Shown here: in pieces, positions 11,668 through 24,289 of the stretch
Layout of the letters: each line of letters begins with the position of its first letter
How positions within the stretch are numbered: position 1 is the stretch's first letter
The notes under the pieces: generated by a model
Databases searched by the model: none
What the model was told of the DNA's origin: nothing
Seen by the model: the letters and a program-made list of their open reading frames with translations, nothing else
From: Ligustrum vulgare
Taxonomy: Eukaryota > Streptophyta > Magnoliopsida > Lamiales > Oleaceae
NCBI GenBank assembly: GCA_963555705.1
Contig: OY743172.1
Coordinates: 26,721,446-26,785,445, forward strand
DNA length: 64,000 bases
Direction of reading: 5' to 3'
Made by a program: the position numbers and the translations under genes

Positions 11668-14600
11668 TCTTAATATATATAATAATAGTATAGCCGTCAA
11701 AAAAATCCACACATAGTTTTCCGCCATTTTTCCCTGCTATTTTAAGAAACTTTGTAATTTTATTAATTATTTTAATAATTGAATTAGGAAACTTCAATTA
11801 ATGCAAAATTAATTATAGGTGACATGTAATAAATGACATATTGATTGTAAAAAATAAAAAATCTATGAAAAGATCAAATTGTATATTATTTTTATTCTTT
11901 TGACAATTATTGTAATATTTTGAAGTTAAAAAAATATGCAATATAGGTGTCAAATTCATGATTTTAACGAGAAGTTCAATACAAGTTAACAAATGGGAGC
12001 AAACTCTAAATATATCATTCTTAAAATTGCCTCAAATAATAAAGGTAAAAGTTTTACTTATACTTTTTACTTTTTTCAATATCTAATATTTTTAATTTAT
12101 CTCATCTAAGACATAAAATGATATTTATCATTTCTTACCTGACTTCAATTTGACATAAAAGATTAATTTCAAATCTTTTTTCTTATCAAATTAAAAGAAA
12201 TAATGATATCCGATCTTTCTAACTAAATTCAATTAAATCATTTTAATTTCTACAACTTCAGGTTTCGATAAACTCTTTGGTAATTTTGAAATTAATTTTA
12301 TAAATTTACTCATTTTGTTCATTTATCTATTTTTTAATTTCTATAAATTTAAAATAACATCAATTTGTAAAATATATACTACAGACTTTAACAATTAATT
12401 CTATAGAAAATAAAAATATAAGGTTTTATCAAACTTATTTTATTTAAAAATAAAATATAGTCCATACATTTATTTAACATGCACAAAAAATAGTTTTTTG
12501 TGTGTGTGGGTAACATGGCCATTTTCAGTAGTTGGTGAAAAATAAAATGTCACATTGTATTTGAAACCATTGAATATGAGTAAGTTTGATATAAACTATA
12601 GAAATTGTTTTAAATGTGTGATTGAAAGTGAAATAAGGTAGTATAAATAATAAAAAATTGTCAAAACAATCAATTGAGTGGTTAAAAATTGATTTTCATT
12701 GTACGTGTTTTTCATATTTTGAAAATTAAGCTAATTATATTTAGGTAATAATATTCATACAACACATTTTTTTAAATTTTCACCATAGTTTAATTGCAAG
12801 ATAGATTTTCGGTATTTGTTTAGTTTTGCTTTTATATCCTTAACTTTTTTTAATCGCATTGTTATTTATAACATTCAATTAATTAATAAATTTTATTTCT
12901 AATCACAAATTCTATTCAAATATTTTGCTAATTTGCATTGAAATGATGTGCAATATTTTTTTTAACTTTTGTATTAATTATTTATTTTGATTATTTAAAA
13001 ATATGAGAGATAAATAAGTGTTTTTCGCCAACAAAACAAATATATTGAATGAAAATCGTCTCAAAAGACAAGATGTGAAAATTAATAAAGAGTTGATGAT
13101 AAAAAAATTACAAAAAATTTTAATATAACTATTATAATTTGAAGTAATTTTATTGTTTGTTCTTTTTTGTTTAGTTAAAAATATTAGTGACAAGTAAGTT
13201 TGTTTGCATTAATATTCATCATTAATTGCTTTATAAAAAATAAATTTTATAAAGAAATTAATACATTTGAAAAACTACACATTAACTTTGAAAAACAAAA
13301 ATAGCTTTACTTTTTCGTGCATTATTTGTGCATTAATTAGATTAATATTTTATTAAACTTTAATATTTTTTCTTTTTTGTTTAATTAAAAATATTAGTGA
13401 CAAATAAGTTTGTTTACACTTCTTAATAGATTTTTTTTCCAGGAAACGGTAATTTTTTTTTTAAGAAAACGGTGACTATTCATTTTTTTTTAATTATTTG
13501 AATTAAACTTGCTAAATCAACGTAACAGGTACTGATGATAATTAATAATTTATTGAAACTAAAACTAATTATTATGTCATCACATTAATAAAATTTGAAT
13601 GGTATTATGGAAATCATTTTACGTAGTGAAATTAATTACTATGTTATGGATGACGTGTTGACTGCATTTGACCCCTGTTGGAGACCCATTATTTGGAATA
13701 ATGTTGTTTGAAATAGTAATTTTTTTGGAGATGTGTAGTTAAAAATTGGAGAATATTTTTGAACTTATGTGTAGATTATTTTATTGGTATAATGTGTGGA
13801 TGAAAATAAGTTTTTAAAAAATGAGATTTAAAAATAATAGGTACCAAATAGGGGCTTGATGATGCGTTTAGTGTAATGGGAAATGAAATTGAAATTATTA
13901 AGGATGCTCATTTTAATACTTAACAACGCTACTCCAAACAATGTGCAAATATCTGTTATTTTCGATAAAAAAATAATATCAATTTTTTTTGAACAACAAC
14001 TTCAATTTTTTTAAAATTTTTTTTTTTGTGAAAAAATGTGGAAAACTTAATAATCATTTACTACTTAAATATATAAATTGATTTTTATTACTCAAAGAAG
14101 CTATTATAATTTGAATTAGTTTTATTGTTTGTAAAATTTTATTAATTATTTTAATATATTATTTTTTATGCATTTTGTGTACGGGAGAAATCTTATATTA
14201 TTATTATTATTATTATAACAGGATAGTTGACCCATGTTTTCCAGCCTAAACTGCTTTCCATTTTTATTTTTTTTTGCCTTCCTCACGGTCAAATTGTGGC
14301 AGCTATTTGTCTGACTTATGATGATAAGGATCAGTGCATTGGTACTGACAAATTGTTTAATCTTTTTTTTTTTTTTTATCTAACTTTGTTTAATCAATTC
14401 TATAATGCATTGATTCATTAATTGGATCATTTTCATATGGATTTCAAGGACAAATTATGTAACATTCAAAAATGAAAAAAAAAAAAAAAAATCATTTCCG
14501 TTTGAGAAATAGAAATTTTATTTATTTTAATTTTTTTATCATTATTATATTTTGACATTACTAAAAATAACTACAAAAATATTATTTGTAACGTTGAACA

Positions 14601-14917
14601 ACATTAACGCAAGAAATAAAAAAACATTGTTATTTTCAAAAAATAAATTTAATTCATGTGTTATTCTTTTTCATGTATTGATTGATGTTCTGCACAATTA
14701 AATTGGAAAGTTTTAATATCCTAAATTTTAAGGATCCTAAATTTTGTAAGAAGTGTTTTGTAATTTACATTGAATTTTGCTATTGAAACTTTTATGTTTC
14801 TTCATATTCTTTCTCATAAAATATGAATTTAATTGTTTTCGTTGTGTATTTCTCACATTTTTATTAATTAATAATTATAATTTTTTTTCCCGTGCAACGC
14901 ACGGGTGCGAATACTAG
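11668..14917 (+). mobile_element. Non-autonomous Helitron-like element (copy 1)
   Basis: The right end is diagnostic of Helitrons: a perfect hairpin CCCGTGC-AAC-GCACGGG (14889-14905), then 8 bases, then CTAG (14914-14917) followed by T. The left end is put at TCTTAATATATATAATAATA, because the sequence just inside (tagccgtcaaaaaaatccacacata) is shared with the second copy at about 27060. The interior is extremely AT-rich with no RepHel coding. Homology to the copy at 27030-28730 continues for several hundred bases. The left boundary is uncertain because the expected host A before TC is absent. Confidence 0.65.
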
Positions 14918-15177
14918 TTATAATAATAATAATAAAATAAAATACACCTGACAATTTTACAGCGAAGCATATATATATTTTTATTTTTTCCCTGATTTAT
15001 GAATATTTTCACTATTCAATGACGTATTGGTCCACTCATCCACTTTCTTTTCCAATCTTCAACACAACACCTTCTCGTATTTTCCGACCTCCGAGCCCGT
15101 TGGAAAATAAGAAAATAATCTGCATTTGATTTGCATCGACTTGATTTTTGAAGAAATCATCCGTTTTTTTTTTGAAC
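14918..15177. promoter_or_regulatory. Upstream region and 5' leader of the RAB5IF-like gene
   Basis: About 260 bp separates the Helitron end from the ATG at 15178. It contains tatatatatttttattt near 14970 as a possible TATA region and a pyrimidine-rich leader. No start site can be fixed from sequence, but the Helitron end is likely part of, or directly borders, the promoter. Confidence 0.4.
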
Positions 15178-17649
15178 ATGAGAGAAAGGAAATCGGTGAA
15201 ATTTAATCTTCAACAGCAGCAGCAGGATCAGAACGGTCATTTGTCTCCGTTTAAGTTGACGAAATTATTCGATGCAGATGCTTCTTGGGACAAGGTTTTA
15301 GCTTCTTTTATTATTTCTGTGATTTTAAATCAGTTTTTAGTATAATTCATTAGGATTATTTTCATAATTGCGTTTTATAATTGGTCTACTTAAGGCAAAG
15401 AATTTAAAAACGATTGTGTTTTTTTTAGATTACCGTATTAATGCGTGCAATTAGTTGGATGATGTTCAAAATCATGAATATTTAGGAGTTGACTGTTGAA
15501 TTAAGCGGTTAGATTTTTTGAATAATTAGTATTGGGGAGATATTGGAAAATGAAATCAACATTTTTATATATGTGAAAGAGTAGTGAAAACCTGCTATCA
15601 ATTTGAGGTGTTCGAGATTGTTAAATATATAACCGATGCTTGTAAATGTAAAGTAAAAATGAGTTATAAAAGAGAGAAAAATATATAATATCATGGTCGT
15701 TATTACTTGCATTGCTGGGGAAGGGGACAATTGAGAATCGCCATTAACGGAATTGAGGATGATACAGTGTAGAGTGTAGTATAAGGTGCTAATAAAAAAA
15801 ATGAAGCTGAGTTCTAGGGTTTGTCTGTATAATCCCAAGTAATTGAGCTGAAGTTTATTGAGTTTTGAGTATTTGGATGGAGCTGAATAAGAATTTGTGA
15901 GTTTGAGTTTTCTCCATGAATAATGATCCCAATCAGAGTCATATGCGCAGCTCTCCAATGTTGCTTCTCTCATTGCTTTGATGATTGTGCACTTAAATTG
16001 AAGTTTGAAAGGAGAACGATGTCGAAAGGTAATGTGATCAGAGATTTACTTGAAGAGAATCACCAATCCCGAATGACAATCACATTTGAGACACTTGCAC
16101 TATTAACCCTCACTATTTACGGAGAAATAAAATATATGAGATATCTATTTATGCTGTAGATCTTTGGTTTTGTTGGAGTGCGTGATTTATTGAAGGAGAT
16201 TAGAGTTAAGACTTCAGCAAGATGGTGCAAGTTGCTGTACTTGGGATATATGTGCCTTCCTTAAACGCATATAAAATAGATTGACATATTTTTGCCAACT
16301 GCTATACTTAAAGACATGATCTTTTTGATAAAACAAACTCTAAATTTGAGTTTCTTTAAGACTATTTATGGTTAAAAAAGTTTCAACTACGAAACTTTGC
16401 TGCCACATAATTACTTATCTACTAGTTTGTGCTCCTAAAGTTTTCCATTTTTCATCATATAGTTGTACTTTCTTGGTTTTTCTTTTTTTTTTTTGGTGGG
16501 GGGAGTCATGAGACTGGATGCTTGTATGCTTCTGGTGTTTGCCACAAATCTGTGTATACTGATTGTATACATTCCATGCCACAGGATCAACTGGGAGACG
16601 TGTTGCATTGGATTAGACAAGCATTGGCCCTTGTATGTGGACTGCTATGGGGTGCCATTCCTTTAGTTGGGGGCATTTGGTTTTTCCTGTAAGTTACTGC
16701 TTGTAGTTTGTTGTTTACATGCATGTATTTGTCATAAAGCTGTACATTTTTGAAGAGAACTGACGAAGATTCGATGTGACTTTAAATTTATTTTTTTCCC
16801 TTTTTTGACATCATGTTCACATTGCTATATAATGATTTTCTTTTCAATGGCATTGATGTACATATAACTTTTCATTATCTGTTTTCTGTATCTAAAATTA
16901 GTTGGTATCCTATTTGTAATCACTTTGATCAAGTTTTCCGAAACTACTCATACATATGCACTTGTTTGGATAAACACTTTCTTGGTGTTCCAGGATATTT
17001 TTAGTTAAAAGTAAATAAATGTGAAAGCATCTTGCTCATGCAGTATAAGTTTTCTGTTCGATTTTGGGTTAGAAATAACAACTCAATTATTACAAGCGCA
17101 TTCAATATGAAAGAACAAACTTTGCAGATAAAATAACAACTTATGTTGCATTCAACAAGGCAATAGTCCCTTTGTTCTCAGTTTTTAAACAGAAAGCACA
17201 TATGACTTGTTTGGTAAGGTGGATTATATATCATTAGTTCCGACGAAGTAAAAGAAACTCAAAACTTGTTAATTATATAGTCTACAATATGCCTATTGGA
17301 TTAAGTGTACCAATCACATTTTTGCTTTGGTACAAGAAAGATCCCACAATTTACTCTCAGTTTGCTGTGTTTGATTTTCCAGGTTTGTGTTTTTATCCTC
17401 TGGGCTTATATATGGATATTATGCGCTCATATTAAAAATTGACGAAGAAGAATTTGGCGGACATGGAGCTCTACTTCAGGAGGGGCTCTTTGCTTCAGTA
17501 TCGCTCTTTCTGGTATTTAACCAGTTTCCCAGAACTCTAGCATTTTAAACACAAGATCGATCTGCTGAATGTCCTTGAATTAACTCAATATTTTGTTTTC
17601 TGTTGATCAGCTTGCATGGATTCTCGTATACAGTTTGGCACATTTCTGA
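15178..17649 (+). CDS. RAB5IF: Rab5-interacting (RAB5IF/C20orf24) family membrane protein
   Basis: Four exons: 15178-15294, 16585-16688, 17383-17512 and 17611-17649, joined in frame into 129 residues ending SLAHF. The family motifs are seen: FDADASWDKDQLGDVLHWIRQ (about 31-51), a hydrophobic pair of helices (52-91), the loop DEEEFGGHGALLQEGLFAS, and a C-terminal hydrophobic helix (110-127). Length and exon junctions fit plant Rab5-interacting proteins (Arabidopsis At5g59410 and At2g29020, from memory). The human homologue acts at the ER membrane in multipass-protein biogenesis and has been linked to respirasome assembly; the plant role is not established. I chose ATG 15178 because it is the first ATG in the exon frame. 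The first donor is a weak GTTTTA. Its neighbour, tail to tail, is the PGRL2-like gene. Confidence 0.93.
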
Positions 17650-17834
17650 CCGGCAATAAATCACGACTTGAATGTGCTATCCTTTCTCTTTTAACCAAAG
17701 GACAATTGATTTGTTTAGTTTTAGACGTTATGAGGCTAAATCCGTGCCATGTAAACGCGAGAAAGTTCAAAATTGAACTTTGTTACACTTATTTAGTGGC
17801 AAAACTAGTCTGCAGTGTTTATTTATTTTTATAA

Positions 17835-18005
17835 ATATTCTGTTTGGTAACACTGTTTGGTTTATAAATTGGTTTATTTATTATTTTGAGGTAAAAAGTA
17901 GTGGTTGAAAATTGGAGAGAGAAAATATGTATGATTAAAAAGTGATTTGAAAAATTGTGTAGTTTATAAACATATTTATAAACCAAAAAATTCTCTTAAC
18001 CCGAA
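17835..18005 (+). repeat. MITE-like element of the TTTGGTAA family
   Basis: Begins ctgtttggtaacactgttt and contains a core, ttattttgaggtaaaaagta ... aattggagagagaaaatatgt, that recurs (often inverted) at about 24890-25030, 25735-25860, 26460-26590, 52410-52560, 53040-53160 and 59690-59830. It ends in aaaccaaaa...ccgaacac. A dispersed AT-rich, non-coding family with imperfect inverted ends. Confidence 0.55.
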
Positions 18006-18147
18006 CACTTGCTTTTTTATCCTTGGAGTTTCATTTGTTTTACCTTTCCTTTCTTCTTTTGTGCAAGTGAAACTTGGAAAAGTTAAAATGTGCATACTTT
18101 CACAGATGGTTGTGGTTGCCATGTATATGACATTGATACCACAAACC

Positions 18148-18154
18148 AAAAAAA

Positions 18155-18187
<33 letters not shown>
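18148..18187 (+). repeat. Poly-A tract
   Basis: Nearly 40 consecutive A residues just before the GC-rich repeat. No retroposed coding sequence precedes it. Confidence 0.8.
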
Positions 18188-18189
<2 letters not shown>

Positions 18190-18210
18190 GAAATTTCAAG
18201 GCTCCTGTAT

Positions 18211-18771
18211 TAGGGATGGCAAAAAAAATCGGAACGACCCGCTCCAACAATTACCCATCCTGTCGGGTCCGCGGGGCAGGTTTTCAACCCCGAATAGCAT
18301 TTCGAGGCAGGTTCGGGGTAGACCCGCCCCGCCCCGTGACTCGAGATTTTTTTTTTTTTTTTTTATGGGAATGAGAAACTAAAAATAAATTTAATAAAAT
18401 CTAGAAGAATTGAACCTTGATGAAATTTAAGGGTATGAGAATACATAACCACTATATCATTATGTTGCTTATTGATTTTTTTCCCCTTCAAATATACATA
18501 TTATATTTAAAGTTCAAACTTAAAAACTCTAACTAGTTCGATTCCTAAATTTTTCACCTAAAATTTTATTACCAAAATAAAAAATAAAAAAATTAATTAA
18601 TTAATTTTAATTTCAGATCATTTGGCGGGACAGGATGTCGCCCAGCCCCGCGACTGTTCACGGGGCGGGGCGGGGCGGGACGGGATTTGTCAACAATTTC
18701 GGGTTCCGGCGGGTCGGCCCCAACCCGCCCCGAACCCGACCCATTGCCATTCCATTCCTATCATGTATACT
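18211..18771. repeat. Dispersed element with GC-rich inverted ends
   Basis: The left end, tagggatggcaa, followed by cggaacgacccgc... and cccgccccgccccg, is mirrored at the right by ggggcggggcgggacggg, cccgacccattgccattccat. The ends therefore form long imperfect inverted repeats around an AT-rich middle (18350-18620). This GGGATGGCAA...TTGCCATTCC pattern is a common plant non-autonomous repeat type; the superfamily is not assigned. Confidence 0.6.
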
Positions 18772-19121
18772 GTATACTTCTCGCATATTGAAATTTCACA
18801 GATTTGCAAAAATAAATTGTAAGAAATGAGTAAAAGAACAACAGTAGAAAAGAATGCTATGTACATATATGACCTTATGTATTGAAAGGCAATCTTGACT
18901 TGTAGCCAATTTTAGGTGGTGTATCTTGAAATTCGGCAATCATTAGCAGTTGCACTAGAGTTGCGCATTGGAACTCCATTGTAAACACATTGGTCTATCC
19001 ATAATCCATGGTAAACAAAACTACATGTAAACGTGTTGGTCACCATATTTTCTAACTTCAGCAGAACAACTTCCTCAGCTAGAATTGGAAGATATTGTTT
19101 TATGTAACGATACGATTTTGT

Positions 19122-19195
19122 TCTGTTGCCAGACCTCCAATGAATGTGTGCCAAGTGTCCCATTGGGACACCTTCATTGGAGGTCGGGCAACAGA
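19122..19195. repeat. Long near-perfect hairpin
   Basis: Arms of about 33 nt (TCTGTTGCCAGACCTCCAAT... and ...ATTGGAGGTCGGGCAACAGA) pair with about three mismatches around an 8-nt loop, GTGTCCCA. The palindrome also makes both strands encode the same HWRSGNR string, which explains two overlapping frames. Size and pairing are compatible with a small-RNA precursor or a fold-back transposon relic. No target or expression is known. Confidence 0.7.
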
Positions 19196-20404
19196 GCAGC
19201 TCTGTGTAATGATGTTCTTCAATATAAGAGATGCATCAGTCATAAGAATTGCACAATAATAGCTAAAGCTTGCCAACCCAAAATCTGGAGAAAAAAATGG
19301 GTAAATGTCTTCTATACAAAAGGCTCTGGAACAAAATGGGCAAGATCCATCTTATGCCCATCTTTGACGTCTACCCCTCTGTTTAATTAAGTATATGCGG
19401 CCATACACCCATCGATTACCTGGCCTCAAAGTGGATTTCTGCAATGACATCAAAGATACTAATCATTATTAATAACATAAAGAAGCATTCCTCAAGCATC
19501 AGCTACTAAAAGTCCAAAGAAGCATTTCAAAAAAAAAAAAAAAAAAAGGTCCAAAGAAGAGGTTCTCTTAATTGTCCCGGCAACAAAGTGTGTAAAATTA
19601 TAAAACTCCAGCTTATCTATTCTTTCGGGAGTCACTAAAGATTCACATGAATTTCACCCTTAACTACCCTCACACGACAACCTAAAAGAACTGGAATAAT
19701 ATGTTACAATAAACAGTAATGAAAACACAGGAAAAAGTACAGAGCTGGTAAATTAGAGTTTAATGGCTAATTAATATTTTTTTTTTTAAGTAAGCTGATA
19801 AAGCGACAATAAAATATTCTTCACATAAACCCAAAATTTTTCTCTCATTTTCAACCACACAATAACCTATCAATCACTATTCAAAACTATTTTCCTGCCA
19901 AATAATCGCAATCAAATAGAGGCTAAGTGCCTAAACCTCATCCCTAGCACAGCCATTCCTCACATACTCAGTATCTGTTGGGGAACAACCCCAAGGAAAT
20001 GTCTTACTCCAGAGCCTGAAATATGGAACTATAATTTTTTATTTCTTTTTTCGTTTTTTGAGGAAAAACTTCACTGTAAATGTCAAATTCTCAGGACATG
20101 TAAAGAGTGCAGAACTCTTCACTTCAGCAAGTGAAATTTATAATGACTCCATTTTTCATTCTCCGTGCAGTGTTTGTTTCATGAATAGTTTTGTTAAAAT
20201 GCTTTAAATTGATTCAGAATATGCATAAAGGAACTAGAAATAAACCAAATTGACTTCAACAAATTTTCTAAATATTTCTAGAATGATCACAACGTATTGG
20301 CCCTTTCAGTTACTAATAGAATATTAGAGACGTACACATGCAAGTAACATGTATCGTTCCTGATTCCCGAAATGAGAAACGCATTATTCATCCAAAAAAT
20401 TGAG

Positions 20405-23400
20405 TCAAGCTCCAAGTACCTCGACCTTGGTGCAAAATTCTAAGGAGCTGTCACATACATGACACTCCACTCTTTGAGGGGAACTATTAGACTGATCTGA
20501 CCTAACAAATGCAAACACCTGCAAAAAATAAAAATAAAAATAAAATAAAATGCAGTAGTAGCTCAAGATACAAGGATCCACGCACTGAAATCTGAATAAC
20601 ACTGTTACAAACAATTCAAACAAAAAAAAGGGTTTGAAATATGCCTGCTAATTTCCTTTACTAACCTTTTCACCGCAATTAGGGCATGTTCCTCTTAATG
20701 CCACCAGGTTATTATTCCAAAGCTTTTGAAGTGCTCCAACTACATGAAATCTCCTAGTAAGAGGGCATATTTGTAGCATAATATGCTATATATTTAATTC
20801 AACTATTTTGTGCTTCTGCAGATGATAATAAACCTTAGAGAAAAAAAAAAATAATGCTTATAGTACAATGAGCTCATTACATGAACAGCGTGACATTCAA
20901 AAAATATACAGGAACTCCAGTTTGTTCTAATGCTGTTAATTTTTCCCTTATTTAACCCATCAACCGTTGTAAATACCAGAAATTAGGAAAACTCGCTCCA
21001 GTGCCATAAAAATCCTAGTCTATGATAGCAGTTACATGATTTACAAAAAAAAGATACTCAAGTTCTTCTCAGCTCACAGATATTTTTCTTTCCAAATCTC
21101 TATTGCATCAATCCACTAATTTACACATCAAAACAGCAGACAATATATATTTTCAAGTTTCAACAACCCTAGACCCCAACACCCAATCCTACCACAAATG
21201 GTGAAAAGGACAAAAGAACCTGACACCCATGATATGAATTTTTTTTTTTTTTTTTAAAAACATCAATTTTTCCTCTGAGAAATCTTATCTAAAATCATGC
21301 TTGGGTGAGCTTATTGACACTTACAAACTAATTTATAACGGTAGAGAGAAGCATGCATTCATAAGTAAAATAAGCAAGCTTGTAAGCCAACTCAAACATG
21401 CTCTAACTAAGACCATTTTGCTCACTTCTTTAAATGAGCAACAATTTTTTCATAGGTTTTGCATCGCATTTCTCAGTATAGCCATTAATGTAAATGGAAA
21501 AAAGTAAAGTGACACTAAGCCCATGTTACACTAATGTTTATAATCGGTCAAGCACTATTAATACATACATATCGTGGACCCATAAGCAAGGTTTAAAAAG
21601 GCGAAAATGATTATCGATGCATTTTTCTTTCGTGAGGCGAGACATAAGTTTCGAGGGGCTTTGAGGCGTACAACAACAAAGTTTAGTAAAATTATATATA
21701 AAAATAAACATGCAATAAATTTGATTCCCTCTAGCGTCAAATACTTTGGGCCACTAGGGCAATCTCGAGGGCCTCGTGGAATTTCTACGATTATTAAAAA
21801 AATAAAAATAAAAAAATGCAATAACATAAACAAAATCTAAGCCCTTCTAATTAACGAGACGTATGCCTTGAGACTTAAGCTTCAATCAGCCCTTAAAAAA
21901 TATGGGAACTAAGGCCTTTTTTCAGCGCCTCATCCTGAGGTGGGCCTCAACAATGTTTTTTTTAAGATCATGCCCATAAAGGCATAAACACTTCCAAACA
22001 TGTCCTTTCCAAATTTAAGGATCATAAATAAACAGATCTTCTTGCCTGTCGACTAGAGAGCATGAAGAAAGATAGTTCTATGGGAAACAACAAAATGGTT
22101 CAAAACATAGACAACAAACTCAACTTAGAAGGAGCTAAGATGCACTCATAAAGATGCTCAAAAGACACTTCACAGTATAATAGTACAGCTTATTCCTTGA
22201 TTAGAGGTGGTAATTAAAATATTAAATACATTCAACATCACTTTCATCTTTTGAAGATTTTAAATATATTACCTGAAGCTGATGCAATTGGGTAGCCAAT
22301 CATGAACCCCAATAATATTAACAGAGTGCAGTTAAGCGTGGTAAAAAACTCTAGCAGAGAAGCTTGACTATCATAAACAACTCCAGAATCAATTGAATCT
22401 TGATAAGCTCGGAAAATGGTGTAGAGTATAGGCACAAGACATGCTGAAGAGCCAAAACCAAGGGTCAAGAACCATATGCTTGCTAAAGCAAAAACCTGTG
22501 AATGATCTTCCTGTCTTACATCCATATTTAGTATTCAAGAGCAGCAACATAAAAAAAACACTAATATGCTATCGTTTTAGGTAAAGTACTTTACTCTATG
22601 CAAAATCATTTCAAGCAGATATAGAAGTCATGCTACTCTTGAGGCCTAAACTGTACTATCTAGGGACTAACACAGCTTCGATAAAATTTACGTCAATAAA
22701 GTTGCAACCCAATGTTGATATTTCCAATTGAGAGACACGTGATGGTTAGTATATATACATAATAGACTCAATCTGTCAATTAACTAGATGGCTGTTACAC
22801 AAACCTCCAAAGATAACAAGTAATACTTAGTTGCTTGCAGTTGTACTCGTATCAATATTAGTAGCAGAAGCCAGATTTCAAAATATAACCACAGTGAAGT
22901 TCTGCGGTATATGCCGAATTTTTTTTATCAAATCCTTACCAGTACATATTCATTTAAAATGCATCATTGAATATTAAATTTATTAGGACTGCCGAGTGGA
23001 AAGTATAAGTTTTCTTCACTTTTGTTGATTATTGATGATTTCACTTGTAGAAAATTAACCATGCATTCAGCCTCATTGTTCTTTTACATGCCTTGAAAAG
23101 TATTGTGAAATTAACATTTTATCAATTTTATTAATGCTAAATTTTGTGAATCGACTAGGAATAAGGAACCATACTTCTCGTTGAAACCTGGTTTGGTTAA
23201 AACTGTACATTTTGATCTTATAAATACAATTAGGTCTTACACTTGATTAGTAAGTCCAGTTTAGGACAATTAGGTCTCTTGCTCAATTAATAAGTCTAGT
23301 TAACGGATCAAATTATACATAAAATTGTCTAAGAAGATTTCAACCATTCAAACTCAGTCAATTCGTCCATTGCTTGCCATAATTTTTTTATTTCATATCA

Positions 23401-24057
23401 TAATAAAGACTTTAAAATAGTGTAAGGCAAGATGAACACATTAACACAGTTACTGACAGATAATAAACAATACAAATTTTTAAACCAAAATTACCTCAGC
23501 ATCAGCATAAGTAGATTGATGTCTGAGACTGCATCGTGGGTACTTCACCACATATTTTGAACCATACCACCGCAACTTCAACTGTTATTGTAAAATTTTC
23601 ATTAGCAAAATGAATAACTCTACACTAATCTGAAAAACAACAAAATATACCTCGACTCTATCAAACATATCATCCACTATCAAAGGCTTCCCACAATAAT
23701 ACGCATCACGTGCCTAAAATAATTAATAACAATCAATCAACAAAAATAACTAAATAATTCAAAAGTACTAGAAAAACGATATTGTAGACAGAAGAGTAAG
23801 TTAAATATTCTGCTCACCTGACCATAAAGCGCTTCGAGGGTTTCTTGGCTGGCGGTTTCGATGGGTCCAACAAATATGCAGGAGGGCCCTTCCGGAGATC
23901 GACGGGTTACATAAGCGGTGACCGAGCTGGAAATGCAGTGACTCCTAGTGGACACCCGGACGGAAATCAGGGCTCCGACGTAAGAAGCTGTTCTAGAAAT
24001 TTCAAACACGGAGGAGCCAATCACGTGAGGCTTCACCAGAGAGCGCGCTGCGGCCAT
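20405..24057 (-). CDS. PGRL2: PGR5-like thylakoid membrane protein, PGRL2-like
   Basis: Six minus-strand exons (24057-23818, 23713-23651, 23581-23495, 22510-22273, 20739-20666, 20518-20405), all with GT-AG ends and consistent phase, give 271 residues. The N-terminal ~45 residues are Ser/Arg/Val-rich with few acids, suiting a chloroplast transit peptide. Then come the family motif VVKYPRCSLR (about 112-121), two membrane segments (about 136-163 and 182-210), CPNCGEK (228-234) and a second Cys pair, ECHVC (252-256). This topology and the Cys motifs match the PGRL1/PGRL2 family linked to PGR5-dependent cyclic electron flow. Internal wording (SIDSGVVYDSQ, GYPIASASVGAL) fits the PGRL2 branch (Arabidopsis At5g59400, from memory). 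PGRL2 is reported to affect PGR5 stability. The long fourth intron contains a repeat fragment (21590-21960). Confidence 0.87.
21590..21965. repeat. Degenerate repeat inside a PGRL2-like intron
   Basis: Starts ggtttaaaaaggcgaaaatg and ends ggcctcaacaatgttttttt, with internal gaggcgagac, gaggcgtac, gggcctcgtgg and gcgcctcatcctgagg. This is the repeated GGCG/CGCC-rich vocabulary of a common plant dispersed repeat. There is no coding potential. Confidence 0.4.
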
Positions 24058-24289
24058 CAACTACTTCCCAAAACTAGTAATAATTAGTAATGATTTGTAT
24101 ATATACTCACTCGAGTAGACGAAATAGAAATCTTTATTTGTTTGTGTTGGCGTGTACGTGAACCTGTGGTCACACGAAATACAAATTTTTGAGGCTGTGA
24201 TTCCATTTTTACACATCTATATATCTATTTATATCTATATCAATATTATATATACGGTTCTGACTGTGTTTGGAGCGTAGGAGAAGGAA

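Larger units (their letters stand above)
17650..20404. other. Intergenic region between two convergent genes
   Basis: About 2.75 kb without a credible gene. It holds a MITE-like element (17835-18005), a 40-base poly-A tract (18148-18187), a GC-rich repeat (18211-18771), a long hairpin (19122-19195) and the 3' UTRs of both genes. Short frames at 18622-18829 are shadows of the GC-rich repeat. Confidence 0.6.

Noticed and set aside
18090..18374. Frame containing a poly-lysine run
   Set aside because: Created by the 40-base poly-A tract and the following GC-rich repeat; not a protein.
18912..19390. Two overlapping opposite frames both encoding HWRSGNR
   Set aside because: The shared peptide is a by-product of the 19122-19195 palindrome, not evidence of coding.
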